Source: Whalleya microplaca
Lineage: Eukaryota > Ascomycota > Sordariomycetes > Xylariales > Xylariaceae
Direction of reading: 5' to 3'
Assembly: GCA_022497155.1 (NCBI GenBank)
Contig: MU385715.1
Coordinates: 310,001-374,000, forward strand
DNA: 64,000 bases
This document shows positions 1-12,076 of the stretch, in pieces; position 1 is the stretch's first letter, and every line of letters starts with the position of its first letter. Made by a program: the position numbers and the translations under genes. The notes beneath the pieces are model-generated. The model searched no databases. It was not told the origin of the DNA and was given only the letters and a program-made list of their open reading frames with translations.

Positions 1-1405
1 TTCGATCTATCCGTCTTTGTAATTTCCATGTGTTCGTCCCTGTGTATATAAATATGTATAATTGGTGTTTCATGGGCATCAGACGAGTATGTAGCAAGTA
101 AGCAACTAGGTAGATAGATAGAAGGAAGAGCTTCATTCATGTAGACTTGGCTGGCTCTTGTAGGTAGGTTGGTAGGTAGGTAAGCGAATAGAGTAGATAG
201 ATGAATAATAAGAATAGAATGACAAATACCTACCTGCCATCCTCACCTACGTCTTAGCCTACGCCGAGTTCCTAAATATAAACAGATTTGATTCAGTCAC
301 AGCTAAACTACTTATATATCGTGCCGTCGTCCACGGTTATGTATGATGTCGAGTGTGAGAACAGGCGTATATACATACACCGAGACTTTAACCTAGTAAA
401 ATACCTACAGTTGCTGAAAATGGGGGCACAAAGGCGAGCGTGTTACGTCCAAGTTGTGCGTGTGTGTATGTGTCATCACAAGGGTACTGTGATGCTTAGT
501 ATAGAAAGTACCTACATATCACGGATATGAACCCAGCTGATTATAAATTCGAATATTCCACACTAGATAAGTAAGCACATGAGGTGGATAGGTACCTGAG
601 CTTTAACTCCTGCTTACCTTACCAACTTAGAACCCATCACACCACCCATCCATCTAACTCAAGTCTCACGATACCTAAACACCTCGGTACGTTGACGAAG
701 CATACAGTTAAGTCGCCCAGAAGAACGAAGAATCGCGAGCCAGGGCTAGGTAAGGCGAACAACAACAGCAGCAGCAGCAGGAAACAACACAGAGTCGCTT
801 ACTCTCTCCGACCTAAGCCTTCGCATTCATCTAGCTACCTATGTCACTGTCCTTGTCTCGTCGTTATTGGCCAAGCGTGCTCACACGCAACGCACGCAAT
901 GCCCCATGCTTGCCTGCCTCAAGCTTTGCCCTCGAGAAAGCCAAAAAGAGCTCATGATACCAGCAGCCAGCTTTCGTGGAGGGTGGGGGGCCGCGCAGGA
1001 GAGAAGAACGAGGAAAAGAGGAGGGTATTTATCACACACTCATACAATACTTAAGTTTAATTCCCCTTTTTCTTACTTACCCTCTATCCCTTGGTTTTTT
1101 ACCAAAAAAAGGAAGAGAGGACAGAGAGAACTGGCCAGCAGTGCCGTTCTCATCCCTCTTATCTCATGAACCCCCCTCTCCTCCCTTGTACTCGTTACAA
1201 CTCACACGCCCCCTTTATCCTTCTTCCGGTACACACATTTTTCTACACTCCGAGCGATCAAAAGGTATCTTCGTTTTCTTGTCGGCAAGGAACAATCAAA
1301 ACACGTCAGCTGAAGCCCCCCACGCTCGAATAGATTAGGAATGGGCAAAAACGTTCATCGACCAGACGTAGGTAGGTAGATAGTCGGAGGGGTGGTGAGA
1401 TATTA
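1..1405. other. Left-edge intergenic region
   Basis: No supported gene. It starts AT-rich, with GGTA/GATA microsatellites (161-183), and from about 700 becomes C/T-rich on the + strand with a CAG run near 765-780. The pyrimidine tract at 1040-1260 resembles a fungal 5' leader on the + strand, but only the minus-strand 4E-T-like gene follows, so its meaning is unclear. Confidence 0.5.
161..183. repeat. (GGTA)n microsatellite
   Basis: TAGGTAGG-type units with one T interruption, in gene-free DNA near the left edge. Confidence 0.85.
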
Positions 1406-3885
1406 TCAGTTTCGACGATAGACGCCCGGAGGGGGCATGCCGCGGCCGTCGAAACCGAACCCGAGGCTTTCTGGTCCCTGGAAACCACCCATTCCAGGCG
1501 GCATGAAGCCGGCTGGAGGCGGTGGTGGGCCACCATAGAAGCCAGGGGGTGGCGCCATATTGCGGGGAGGGCCTGCCATTCCGTCCGGAGGAAACCCGGC
1601 CATAGGATAGTTTGGAGGGAAACCACCTGGCAGGGGGCCGTTGCGTGGGTTTGCTGCCAACCCAGGAGGCGGGATCATGGGACGCCCCGGAGGCAGCTGC
1701 TGTCCGCCGTTCTGCATCCAGGCAGCTGGGTGCATCTGATCTAGGCCAGGAGGGCCTTGACGTTGCAGGATCTGAGTAGGTTGTTGAGGACGACTCTCCG
1801 GCTCCCGATGATGCATGGGAGGTTCGTCAAAGAAGGTCGAGAGGCCGGTGGGACGGCCGCCTTGAAGTTGCGCAAGACCACGGTCACGTGGGTAGTCGGA
1901 TTCTCGGTCAGGTGTTGGAGGAATCTGAGTTGGCCTAGAGGGCTGGGGCATTCTCATAGCGACCTGCTCGTTCCTTTGAGGTTCGGGTGGTCCTCGAGCA
2001 CTCTGCATTAGAGTCATGAGGAATTCAGTGTTGCTGTTACTGTTGCGGTTTGACGGTGGTTGATCAATACGTTCTACACGCTGGTTCGGTCCTGGATGGC
2101 GCTGCCCAATAAGATCGTGCAGCATATGCTGCTCAGGGCGCATCGCGGGCACAAATTGGGGGTTCACCAACTGCGGGTTTACCAACTGTGGGCGAGGAAC
2201 CTGAATGTCCTGGTTCTGTGGCTGAGGACGAATAAACATCTCTTCGCGCCGTTCCTGTCCGTACAGCTGGAAGGGACCGGGAGAAGCCACCGCACTCTTC
2301 GGGCCCATATCCTGGCTAGGCGGAGGCTCTGAAGGACCTGCCGATGGTGGGGTAGAGGCTTGTAACGTCTGCTTCTGGAGCTTCTGGAGCAAGGCTTGAA
2401 ACGCAGCTTTCTCGGATGGGTCTTGTTGTGTCCCGGCGGCTGCTAGGAAAGGGTTCACTTCGTTTATGGGAGGAGCAATGGCAGCAGGGGTGGGAGGCTC
2501 TGTCTGGCGTCGGGATTCCTCCTGAGAGGAAAAGAAATTCTGGAATCGTGAGCCTGACTTGGGCTTCGGAGCAGGAGTAGCAACTTCTTTCGCCACTTCG
2601 CTAGCAATGCCGGGTGTCTCCAGATTGGAGCTTTGAGCAAATGCAGCAAAGAACTTGTCTGGGCCCATCTCAATAGCAGATACGGATTTGACTTTCGTTT
2701 TCTCAACTTCAGGCCTCTCCGGTGGAGCGGATGTTTCGACAGCAGCTGTGGGAGCTGCTTCAGCTTTGGCCGGGTTCTTTCCGGCCTTCATGCTTTCCAT
2801 GAACTTCTTGAAGTCTTCTTGAGTACGCCCCTGAGATGGTTCTTCGAGAGGTTCATCAAGCCATTCAGGATCACGCTCTTGACGATGATCCCCGTCTCGA
2901 TTCCACCTTCGGTCATACGTTCTCTCCTTCGGCTTATCATGATGCGCGTCGCCATGGTTGTCATCTCCACCCCTGTCTCTCCAGCTTCTCAACCGGTCAA
3001 ATCGCTCTCGAGCCGGTTGCGAATCATCGTTGCCCCTCATCCATGGTTGGTCTGCCCGGCTTTTACTCGGGCCATTCTTACGAAGCTTGTCGGTATCTTC
3101 ACCTTCTTTGTCTTTGCTAAATTCACCAAAATTGCGGCGTGGTCGATCACCATTATCACGGTCATCTGGATCGCGCACCCGACGTTCACCGCCAAAGCGA
3201 TCAGCGCGGTCGCCCAGGCGACCATGGAAGCGCTCAGCACCCTCGTGTCCAAAACTCTTACGAGGCTTCACGGTGCTCCAGCCATCACTATCCTGATCAC
3301 CGTCCCCGCGTCGTCGAAGATTGTTTCGGCCGTCGCGATCTCGGTCCCGATCCCGGTCACGGAAACGTTCCGCATTATCTGCGTCGCCGTTTCTAGGGCG
3401 GAAGGGGAAACGCTCTCCTCGCGTCTCGGTGTCTTTGACGGCTTTCTCGTTTTCGAAAGCCTTGCCGGTCTTTGGTATGGTAGCGGATGAAAAGAAGCCC
3501 CGCGTTGGCCCGAGAATGATCTCGTCAGGATCTAGAAGCAGGTTAGAAGGATCTGGACAGGGTGGCAGGGTTGCAGGGTTTGGGAACATACTGCCGCTGT
3601 TGCGCGAGATATGTCTATCAGCACCAGGTCGCCGGTTGGTCTGTTCCAGCAAGGAGTTCTCGTTGTTCCTACTTCTGTCAGCGCCGGGCTTGCTACCTTG
3701 GTTGTTGCGGAAGGTGTCGGGCGGTGGTCTGCATAAGTTATCAATATCGGTTTCACCCAAGCTCCTGGGTATTCAGGTTGGACATACCCCATCCATTCCT
3801 CGGCGGGAGGAAGCGTGCTCGGCTTGACACATAGCGGAGACTCGCGCAAAAAGACCAGCGCCTCTACTGTATATCGTATTGCCAT
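1406..3885 (-). CDS. eIF4E-binding, 4E-T-like translational regulator
   Basis: Two exons are proposed, complement(1406..3728, 3788..3885), joined across a 59-nt intron (GTATGT...TTATGCAG) to give 806 aa. Exon 1 starts MAIRYTVEALVFL, and Y5-T-V-E-A-L10-V11 is an exact match to the canonical eIF4E-binding motif YxxxxL-phi. The centre is low complexity: Arg/Asp-rich runs at about residues 140-290, then short islands such as SRFQNFF and FQALLQKLQKQ that recall conserved patches of animal 4E-T/Cup. The C-terminus is Pro/Gly/Met-rich with repeated PPPGF and PPGL turns. This layout (N-terminal eIF4E motif, disordered middle, Pro-rich tail) suggests an mRNP or P-body repressor that binds eIF4E. The family call is inference, because disordered proteins align poorly. 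The eIF4E motif itself is seen directly. The exon 2 frame could begin at non-ATG codons, but only splicing to exon 1 gives an ATG start. Confidence 0.72.
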
Positions 3886-6214
3886 AGCATTAGATACCTT
3901 TGGTAGGAGCGCTTATATGTTAGGTGCCACGATGTAGCATGAACAGGTGAATAGAAGGGCGGCTGAGGGCAGAGGCACAGCGTCGATGAAGGAATATGTG
4001 GAATGTATCAGTTCTAGTAGGTATGGTGTGGATGCGAGATCAAGAAAGGGCTAAGCATCAAGTTATTTGTATTGTATCGAGCGGGGTGTGAGGGTGGCAT
4101 GCGGAAGACGGAGGACAGAGAGCTGAGGGCTGAAGACTGAGGACTGAGGACTGAGGGTCGAGGACAGGAGGCTGTGTGTGTGTGGTGTGGTGGTGTGGTG
4201 CTCAAGAGATTCCTGAGTCGTGAGGACTGTTATCGGGATGCCGATGCGGACAGGCAGAACAGGACAATCGAGGCAGTCAATTGGCAGGGGGTCGGTCGGA
4301 CAACAAAGTGATCATTGGTGGTGGTGCTCGATGGAAGCTTTCAGAAGTGATAATTCGGTGCATGTGGTGTTGTGTGGTAGCAGGATTTTTGTATGTGTGT
4401 AAAGGTAAAGTTGAGTTGGGAGAGGTAAAGCGGTGCTGCTGTATAATTAATTTACAATGTTGGAGTAGCGCCAATGTCAACAATTGTTCTGCACAAGAAG
4501 TACCTGTACATACATACAGCTAGGTACAGTACGTTCATGTACATGCAAAAGCGCCTGGCAATCGATGGAAGGCGAAAGGCGAATGCAAGCCTGAAGGGGG
4601 GTTCAGGCATATGTATGTATGCTGGCCCGTGCATAGATAAGTACCGAGTACCGACCTACATATAACTGTAACAGCATTTCAGCCATCTTTGATGAGAGAT
4701 GGGCCTTGTATGCATGTACATATACTGATATCAGACATACACATATTGACATATGTACGTACATCGCCGAACCTGGGTACCTCCTCCTCCTGCTCATTGC
4801 TCAACCACTGTAAGTACATACATACAACGTACATACCTAGGTACATGTTGTAGTTAGAAGTGCGCTAATTTAGCTCCATCTCCACCTGGCTTGAACTCCA
4901 CTACCAGGCTGCCAGGCTGCTTTGATACCTGAAGCAAAGCCTCTATAAAAGGACTATTTCATAGAGCCCCAGCTTACAGCCCACTGCCTGACTGCCAGCT
5001 CAACAAGCCTGAATGTCCTTGACTGTCCATTAACCTTCATACACACACATACATTCACTGTGATAGGCACAGCAGATGCAATATACCTCAAAGAGTTGTT
5101 GGTACCTGTGCAAGTTAAGCTGGGAGAAGAATATCTTTGAATCAGAATCTACCTATTACGTTGTCACTTACTCCACCCCCATATGTATGCTGTCACTGAA
5201 CTCTACATGTCACTGACTTCATTGTCTCTATTATATTCACATGTAAAGGGAGTCTTCATGATGGCTGGAGTATGAAAGAATTATTTGACTTTCTGAGTAT
5301 ATAACCACTGTTGTCAAAGCCCCTTGCTCTAGACCTTGAACTAATAGTTAAAGAATCGCTCCTTCTTTGTAGTCATATACCAGCTTCCTACGAGGCTACT
5401 CATGTGACTAACTGATTGGACAATCACTGAGCTAGCCAGCCTTATGGTAGGGCACATGGCATACAGTCAGTAGTAGTGATATGGCAGTACCTACGGTAGT
5501 TCTATGACTGCTGGGACTGTCCTTCACTTTTTCTGCTTAAACCTACGCTCATACTGTGGCTCAGACATGGGCAATTCTGGGCCAGTCACGTAGAAATATA
5601 GTAATTAAAGGGCTTGCAATAGCCCAAATTATATCTCCCACCAGAATTATAGAATAGTTGTAAAGCCTGCTTCGCTCTTCACTCAGTAGCCAGCTGGACT
5701 CATAGCCACGTGGGAGGACAGAAGTAGTTGTTGAATCCTGAAGAGGATGATAAATATCAAAGGTTGACAACAGATACACCACATGATGTAAATTAGACTT
5801 AGAGAAGGCAGACTCATGATCTACCTATTAGAAAACGCCATCTGACATTGTAGACGCTTATAACCTTTATTTACTCTAGAATCGAGTCTACAACAGTACT
5901 CGATAAAGTGAGATCTTCGAAAAGCTTACATACTAGCATCAGGTCTAACCCCGAGGGCCTCAGCTCAAAGATGGGGTTGGTTGAGTTCGGTATGAACAAC
6001 CGTCATGTGGTCTGTGATCTTGCCCTTTCCATCGCACAACACAACTACCTTACATTACATAAGTCAAGCTCGTCCGAACCTATGTATTGTGCAGGAATTG
6101 GCCCCAAGGGGATACCCAGGTTATACATACATACAATACGTACAACAGCTACCTAGGTAATCCGTAGTATACACCCCCTTTAATCTCTAAAACCCACACC
6201 ACCTACCCATCCGA
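3886..6214. other. Intergenic: promoter of the 4E-T-like gene and 3' flank of URB1
   Basis: No gene is supported here. The part next to the 4E-T-like start (4080-4200) holds purine-rich imperfect repeats and a GT-rich stretch. From 4450 to 5900 the DNA is AT-richer, with many TACATACA words and two ACCTAGGT palindromes (about 4836 and 6151). The small ORFs have no coding character that I can recognise. Confidence 0.6.
4135..4155. repeat. Three tandem copies of the heptamer GACTGAG
   Basis: Three perfect head-to-tail copies of GACTGAG, flanked by degenerate copies from about 4107 to 4165. They lie 250-280 bp upstream of the 4E-T-like start codon, so they sit in its promoter. They could be a simple microsatellite or a repeated binding site. 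Confidence 0.75.
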
Positions 6215-9200
6215 TCACCTCTCCACAAGCCTCTCAACACCGCCTTTACTCCACGCCGCGATGCGCGCCCGATCGCACGTATCCCACAGCCTCGCGATCA
6301 ACGCCCGACAGACCGCCTTCTCCCCCGCATCCGCCGCCGCATCCCGCCTCGCCACGAGCCAGCTGACCACCCCGAACCGCGTGATCAGCGTATCGCTACC
6401 GCCCGCGATAGCGGTAGCCCTGTACACGATGCGCAGGACCTGCGTGCGCAGGTTCGGCCCCAGATACGGATTACACGGCAGCGCGAGCACGCGCTCGAAC
6501 ACCTTGCGGCGGTGGAACAGCGCCACATCCGCGGGGGTGCGCAGGCCGTCGAGCAGGCAGGCCAGGAGCCAGGCGAGTTCGGCGTAGTAGGCGCCGTCGT
6601 CGGAGGGCCCGTCCTGCAGGACGGCGTGCAAAATGGGCACGCGGTCGGGGGCCCACACGGGGCCGGCGGTGAGGAAGAGGTTGAGCTTCTCGTACAGGCA
6701 GTGCAGCGGGTTGGCGAGGACGTCGAGCGCGCGGCTGGCGAAGGCGATGAGGGCGCTGGGGGGAGCGCCCTCGCTGATCGTGTCCCGCGCGGACTCGGCG
6801 AGTTCCATCAGCAGCAGCCAGACTTGCTGGTTGCCCTCGTAGGTCGAGTCTTTGATCTTGGCCGCCATCTTGACGATGTTGGTCAGCGCTTCCTTGCGGA
6901 TGCTGGCGTGCTCGGAGGTGAGTAGGTTAATTAGGGAGGACGCGTAGCCCTCCTCGACAAGCTCTTCTGGGCTTTTGGATGACCATTTTAATAAGGAGCC
7001 GTCCTTGCTCGCGGTGATGGGCACTGCGAGTTTTTCTTCCAACTCTTGTGGGCTTATTTGAGGGGTGGTTTTAGCGGTATCACTGTCACCTCGTCCATCA
7101 CCCTGTCCGTTGACAGCGACAGCGCTCTGGCTGTCTTGGCCGCCCTGATCTTTTGCCGTCAATTTTGGCTTGTCTAGAATGGATAACTTTGCTGCGATCT
7201 TTTTGTCCCCGATGCTACCAACGAGAAGTCCCTTTACAGCATCCAAAAAGGGTTTGCTTACGCCAGCAGCGCGTGAATATCCGAGAAATTCCGAGAGCGA
7301 CTGCACAAATTGCTTCAGAACGCTCTTGCTGGGAGAGGATGATATGAAAAAAGGAACTTGTTCCGCGATAGTCATCATCAGAGGGCAGGCGACTGTGTCA
7401 TCATCCTCAGGGATCTTGGCTTTCTCGAGTTCCTCTTCTATCATGCCAATATACTTGACTGGTGTTCTAGCACAACGCTCGAAGCAATTGTCCAGGAAAG
7501 CCCATATCGTTTGATCGATGCTCTCAAGGCTCTTCAATGCTTCAACCAAGGGAACTAAACCTGGAGATTTTGGTCGGCTCTCCACCAGTTGATGCTCATC
7601 GGCAACATGTTGCAAGACGTTACCCAAATTCTGTTTGGAAAGCCCAAGAGTCTTTTCCACGTGTAGTCTGAGGAGGGTCGTGAATGGGGAGTTCGGCATA
7701 TCAGAAGCTCGAGCAAACCATCGCATACTTGGTGAATACTTGGCAATGGTGCACAGATGCTCAAGTTCAAGCAAAGACATTACTATGTCTTCGCCTGCTC
7801 CTTCTGACGCTTCTACCTTTTTTATAGTAGTGAGAAGTATTGGCGAGACGTCAAACTTTGCCCTTAGAGCAAGTTGAGGGACGATCTCATAGTAGAGTAG
7901 TAGTAATCGACTGGCAGCTTCTCGCTGCAGTAGGTCGTCTTCGGCCATTGCCCGATAGCAATTGATAACATCTTTCATATCTGGTATCCTTTGGTAGAAG
8001 TCGTCAAGTAGTCGACGAGCAGCTTCTTTCCATAGGGAATTAGATGACGACAAAGAGGCTTCCCGGTGCATGTCCAAAGCTTGCCCTAACTTCTGTAACG
8101 CCAGGGCTAGCATGCGTATAGCATAGAAAGACGCTATTTTCGACTTATTCGATAAGCATCGCGTCAATGCTTTGAGTGTTATAGGCTGCGGAATGATATT
8201 GCCGAGTACTATAGACGTAGGAGGTGGGACCCGTGCGTAGCCGTTGGCATGTCCGAAGTAAGCAGGAATTGGTAACTGAACAACATTATAGAGGAACGCA
8301 GCATAGCCGATCCAGGTCGCGGAGAGTTTTGGATCAAAGGCGAAAGACTTCTTCTGAGAGAAGTAGTGAGCAATGAGTTCCGGCATCGCCTCGAAGATGG
8401 CTACGAGGAGCTCGCTTTGTTTCGTGCTGGACCAGGGCCTCAATGTCTGGATGAATTCTGCCAATAGTGTATTCCGAACAGGAACCTCATTTTCGAACTT
8501 GTCCATCCAAGGGATGCTATCAATGCCAAAGTCCATAGATTGATTAGGGTTGATCCCCACAGCATCAGCATCTGCACCTTCGGGGTAATAGCCATGTTCT
8601 GACCTACGAATACCAGCCCCGGAATCAGTACATGCAGCGAGTAAAAAGGCATGGGCTGAATCCTCGACAGGTATTCGCTCATTGTCGGAGACACTTTCAG
8701 GATCCGCGGCATCTTGCGAGTAGCCATACAATGATGCTATCCGGGTTAACGAATGGGAGTTGAGAATTCTGATCTTGGCGTCCCTAGACAGCTTCCTGTC
8801 CAAAACGACGGCAATCTTCAAGGTGTTTAGGAGGTCGTGGATTAGTGAAGGTGGATCATCTCTGATATGTCTCATCAGAGATGCCACAATGTCCTTCTGA
8901 GATAGGAGGTCTCTTTTCGCTTCCACATGCAGGAATTTGAGAGCGCTTAAGAGGAACCGGATTGCGTTGGTCCTGACGGACGGGCGTTTAGGGTCTTCTA
9001 CGCCAATGCCGATATATCGAAGGCCCATATTCCGCGCAAGTGACTTAAATGTATTGTTTCTGGCCCTGAATACCGGAGCTGCGACAGCTCCGCCATCCAA
9101 GCACACGACCTCTCGGAGTAGCCGTAAAGTCGGCGATATTATGAAATCTTTTCCTTTGTCGGCTGAGAGGTTCTTGGCTATAAGCTCCTGTTGGCGTGTC

Positions 9201-9711
9201 TGGAGGAGGGTACGACATATTCCCAGACCGTATGATGCCAGGTCCACGTTTCCGGAGATAATCTTGAGTAGCAGTGCAAGTACGACTGCTACTGCCGACA
9301 TGACGTTTTCGTTGTTCATTTCCGCAGCCATACCCCATGTCTCCATGATGTCGGGAAGGTAGACGGGTACCTCATCATCCTTGTCTTTCGGTTTTGTGGA
9401 TTCGAGGAACTCGAGAACTATCTGTGACTTCTCGGCGCTCTCATCCTCGCCGTTGGCGATGCTGTCAAGCAAGTTCTTGAATGACTGGAGGCCTAAAAAC
9501 CACTTTCATTAATGCAAAGTCAATCACACATGTTCTGAAAGCCCAACGCACCATGTCGAGCTTTGCGAAGGTCTTGATCGAAGCTTAGCAGCTGGCGAAG
9601 TTGTCTTCCCGTATAGACATCTTCCGAGGTAGGCGCCTCATGCACATGGGCAGTCTTTTGCCTCTTCCCAGCATTGCCGCCTTCGCCGCCGTGAGACCTG
9701 CGCTTCGCCAT
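6215..9711 (-). CDS. URB1: Nucleolar pre-ribosomal-associated protein 1 (URB1/NPA1)
   Basis: Two exons, complement(6215..9492, 9552..9711), are joined over a 59-nt intron with a GTGCGT donor and TTTTTAG acceptor, giving 1,145 aa. The join restores HGLQSFKNLLDSI, the start of the Npa1 N-terminal helical domain. The lysine/arginine-rich N-terminus (MAKRRS...KRQK) suits nucleolar targeting. The rest is alpha-helical and HEAT-like, with the URB1 signatures LRLLREVVCLDGG and RPSVRTNAIRFLLSALKFL near the start and a C-terminal domain around LLRLHVEKTLGL. In yeast, Urb1/Npa1 is a large scaffold of the earliest pre-60S particles, working with Npa2, Dbp6, Nop8 and Rsa3. The protein is shorter than yeast Urb1 (about 1,760 aa), as I expect for filamentous ascomycetes. 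The last 240 codons (6215-6950) are strikingly GC-rich compared with the rest of the gene. Confidence 0.88.
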
Positions 9712-10285
9712 AAGGTCTTGTCGTCAATTACAATGGCGCTTATTCACGGCATCATCTATGGCGCTGTCGCAAATATTGGACGGCGGGAGACCACTAGAAC
9801 AACACCAGAACGGTCGGTTCTCGAACTTATCGAGGTAATTCTTGAGATTGTGCTACCAAAGCATATATACCGCACATACGATTATTATGCGACTCCGAGA
9901 TTGCGACTACCTCGTGCTTCCTATATATATATACATATATATACTAGAAATTCGAAGCTCCATGTATTTAGTAGCTGGTATAAGAAAAATGCCCCGAATT
10001 GCCAGGTTTGACCGCCTGTCTCTCTGCTAGATTAAGTTTAGTGCCAGGCCAAGCTGCTAGAGATTTCCGGGTCCCACCCAATCATGCGGATTACATAACC
10101 ACCCACTCGCCCACCCTGTCAGCCCTGTCTCCCCAGCCCCACCATCAACTCTACTTTATCTCCTTGTCTACGTCAGTTGTATAGATTCTTACCTACTACC
10201 AAAAACGACATATACATAACCTACCTACCTACCTACCTACCTCCCACTCTACCGAAACAACTGGACACATATCACTGCAGCCACG
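9712..10285. promoter_or_regulatory. Divergent promoter URB1 / DIB1
   Basis: A 574-bp gap separates the two divergent start codons. It contains a TATATATATA-type stretch near 9920-9940 and a C/T-rich leader just ahead of DIB1, ending in the CTAC repeat at 10220. No specific factor site is assigned. Confidence 0.6.
10220..10242. repeat. (CTAC)n microsatellite
   Basis: About five to six uninterrupted CTAC/CCTA units end roughly 45 bp before the DIB1 start codon, probably inside its 5' leader. A complementary-type GGTA run occurs at 161-183. Confidence 0.9.
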
Positions 10286-10812
10286 ATGGGTTCCGTAGTC
10301 CTCCCCCATCTGAACACCGGGTGGCACGTCGACCAAGCCATCCTTAGTGAAGAGGAGCGCCTCGTCGTCATTCGCTTCGGCCGCGACCACGACCCCGACT
10401 GCATGCGCCAGGACGAGGTGCTCTACCGGATCGCCGACCGGATAAAGAACTTCGCCGTCGTGTACGTGTGCGACATCGACAACGTGCCGGACTTCAACCA
10501 GATGTACGGTAAGCAAGCCTCCCTCCCTCCCTACCTACCTACGCGCATCCCTCCCCAGGCAATAACCTCAGCAGCTAACCTGCGATCTGTCTATCTATAA
10601 CAGAGCTGTATGACCCGTGCACCATCATGTTCTTCTTCCGCAACAAGCACATGATGTGCGATCTGGGCACCGGCAACAACAACAAGCTCAACTTCGTGCT
10701 CGAGGACAAGCAGGAGCTGATCGACGTCATCGAGACCGTCTACCGCGGCGCCAAGAAGGGGCGCGGTCTCGTCGTCAGTCCCAAGGACTATTCTACCCGC
10801 TACCGTTACTAG
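10286..10812 (+). CDS. DIB1: U4/U6.U5 tri-snRNP protein DIB1/DIM1 (TXNL4A family)
   Basis: Two exons, 10286..10508 and 10604..10812, give 143 aa, the same length as yeast Dib1. The 95-nt intron (GTAAGC...AACAG) interrupts the codon between MY and ELYDPCT. The thioredoxin-like fold signatures are all present: LNTGWHVDQAI, ERLVVIRFGRD, CDIDNVPDFN, TIMFFFRNKHMM and the C-terminal YRGAKKGRGLVVSPKDYS. As in other family members there is no CxxC redox pair. The protein sits on Prp8 in the U5 snRNP and leaves the spliceosome during activation, so it is essential for pre-mRNA splicing. The family is so conserved that the assignment is near certain. Confidence 0.97.
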
Positions 10813-12076
10813 TACTAGTATATATGTCTTCTTCCGTCTTCGTCTTCTTCTTCAGCGACATGTGGACGGCGAAGCAAGCAGCCAGACGAGACGACCAAAC
10901 GGCTCGGGCAGGTGAAATTCCATCTGGGAACTTCGGCTACGATGGACTGACTGACTGGACATGACAAACGGGGTTTGGTAGTCGGAGTCTGGATGTATGG
11001 CCTGTGGCGTATTTAGGGTTGGTCTCACACAGTCAATGAATTCTTTCTTCTGGATTTGAAGATGCTAATGCTCCTTTCCAAGATCTCGGTGATCTTCTCA
11101 CTTCTCACTTGCAGGTACGCCAGAATCATCTTCCGTCCCTTGGTGAATGTCTATTTCCCCTCCATCGCGCCATACTCGTACACTTGATCATACGCCGAGG
11201 AATATTTAGTCTGCATCCGGAATAGGTAGGGTTGACTTGAACTGCGCTGGATTTGTAGACGCTTTCTTAACTGCTGATTGCTCCTAAATAATCATTCAAT
11301 AACCCCAGAAAGAAATATCTATTACCACGACCCGGGCAATAGTTATAGTGCCTTCGAGTCAATGGGGCCCGACGGAATGATTGTTCCGAGAGCCTTTTGC
11401 TTAAAATAGATCCCCTGAGCTGTTGTAAATAAAGGAGGTCATTTGTACCTTATAACTTGACAATTACAATTCACAACTATTAGTGATCATGGCAGCACCT
11501 AATCATTGCACATTCTGTAATTTTGATACCTATCTCAAGTAAAAAGATTTACGCTACTCGCTACATAATATAGAATGAAACAAGTGCTATAAACCTCATC
11601 CTTCAACCAGGGGGTATCACAAAAACAATCTACATATACCCAAAACATAGTTAGGATCTAAGAATATACACAACTCTTTACCCAAACCTACATACAGTGA
11701 TATAATACTATTCACAACATCATAGCAACGAAGCATGTTATCTCTAATCCCAACGTTTCGATTCGATTCACTTCGATTCGCTGTAATTGCATCGATAGAT
11801 TCTATGCTACACATGGTAGGTAGACAAATAGATAGATAGGTATACATCAACACCACCCCTTAGAAAACAAAACACCCCCATCCATCCATCCGGTACAAAT
11901 GCCGAGGTATGTAACTAACACACACGCCTGCGCTCTCCCCGGCGCTTATATCATCCGCCCAAATGGCAACCCATACATAGTCTTCGTAGATCAAATAAAT
12001 ATGTTCTCTCTCATATCTCTCGTACATCAGTTCACATGTCTCAATATTATTGCCCTGCATATCTCTCCTGAGAAGC
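10813..12076. other. Convergent intergenic region DIB1 / TAO3
   Basis: This holds the 3' flanks of two converging genes. It is AT-rich in 11200-11900 with no ORF of coding quality. I saw nothing else to annotate. Confidence 0.6.

Noticed and set aside
2633..3490. 285-codon + strand ORF opposite the 4E-T-like gene.
   Set aside because: It is antisense to a low-complexity Arg/Asp-rich region, which is naturally poor in antisense stops. There is no family and no ATG context.
3765..3787. A 23-nt GT-AG interval (GTATGT...ACCCAG) that would also restore the 4E-T-like frame.
   Set aside because: It is too short for spliceosomal removal. The 59-nt alternative ending TTATGCAG keeps the same phase and has a normal length.
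6512..6925. Long + strand ORF opposite the URB1 3' end.
   Set aside because: It is an artefact of the GC-rich codons of URB1, and its repetitive Gly/Val/Glu composition resembles no protein family.
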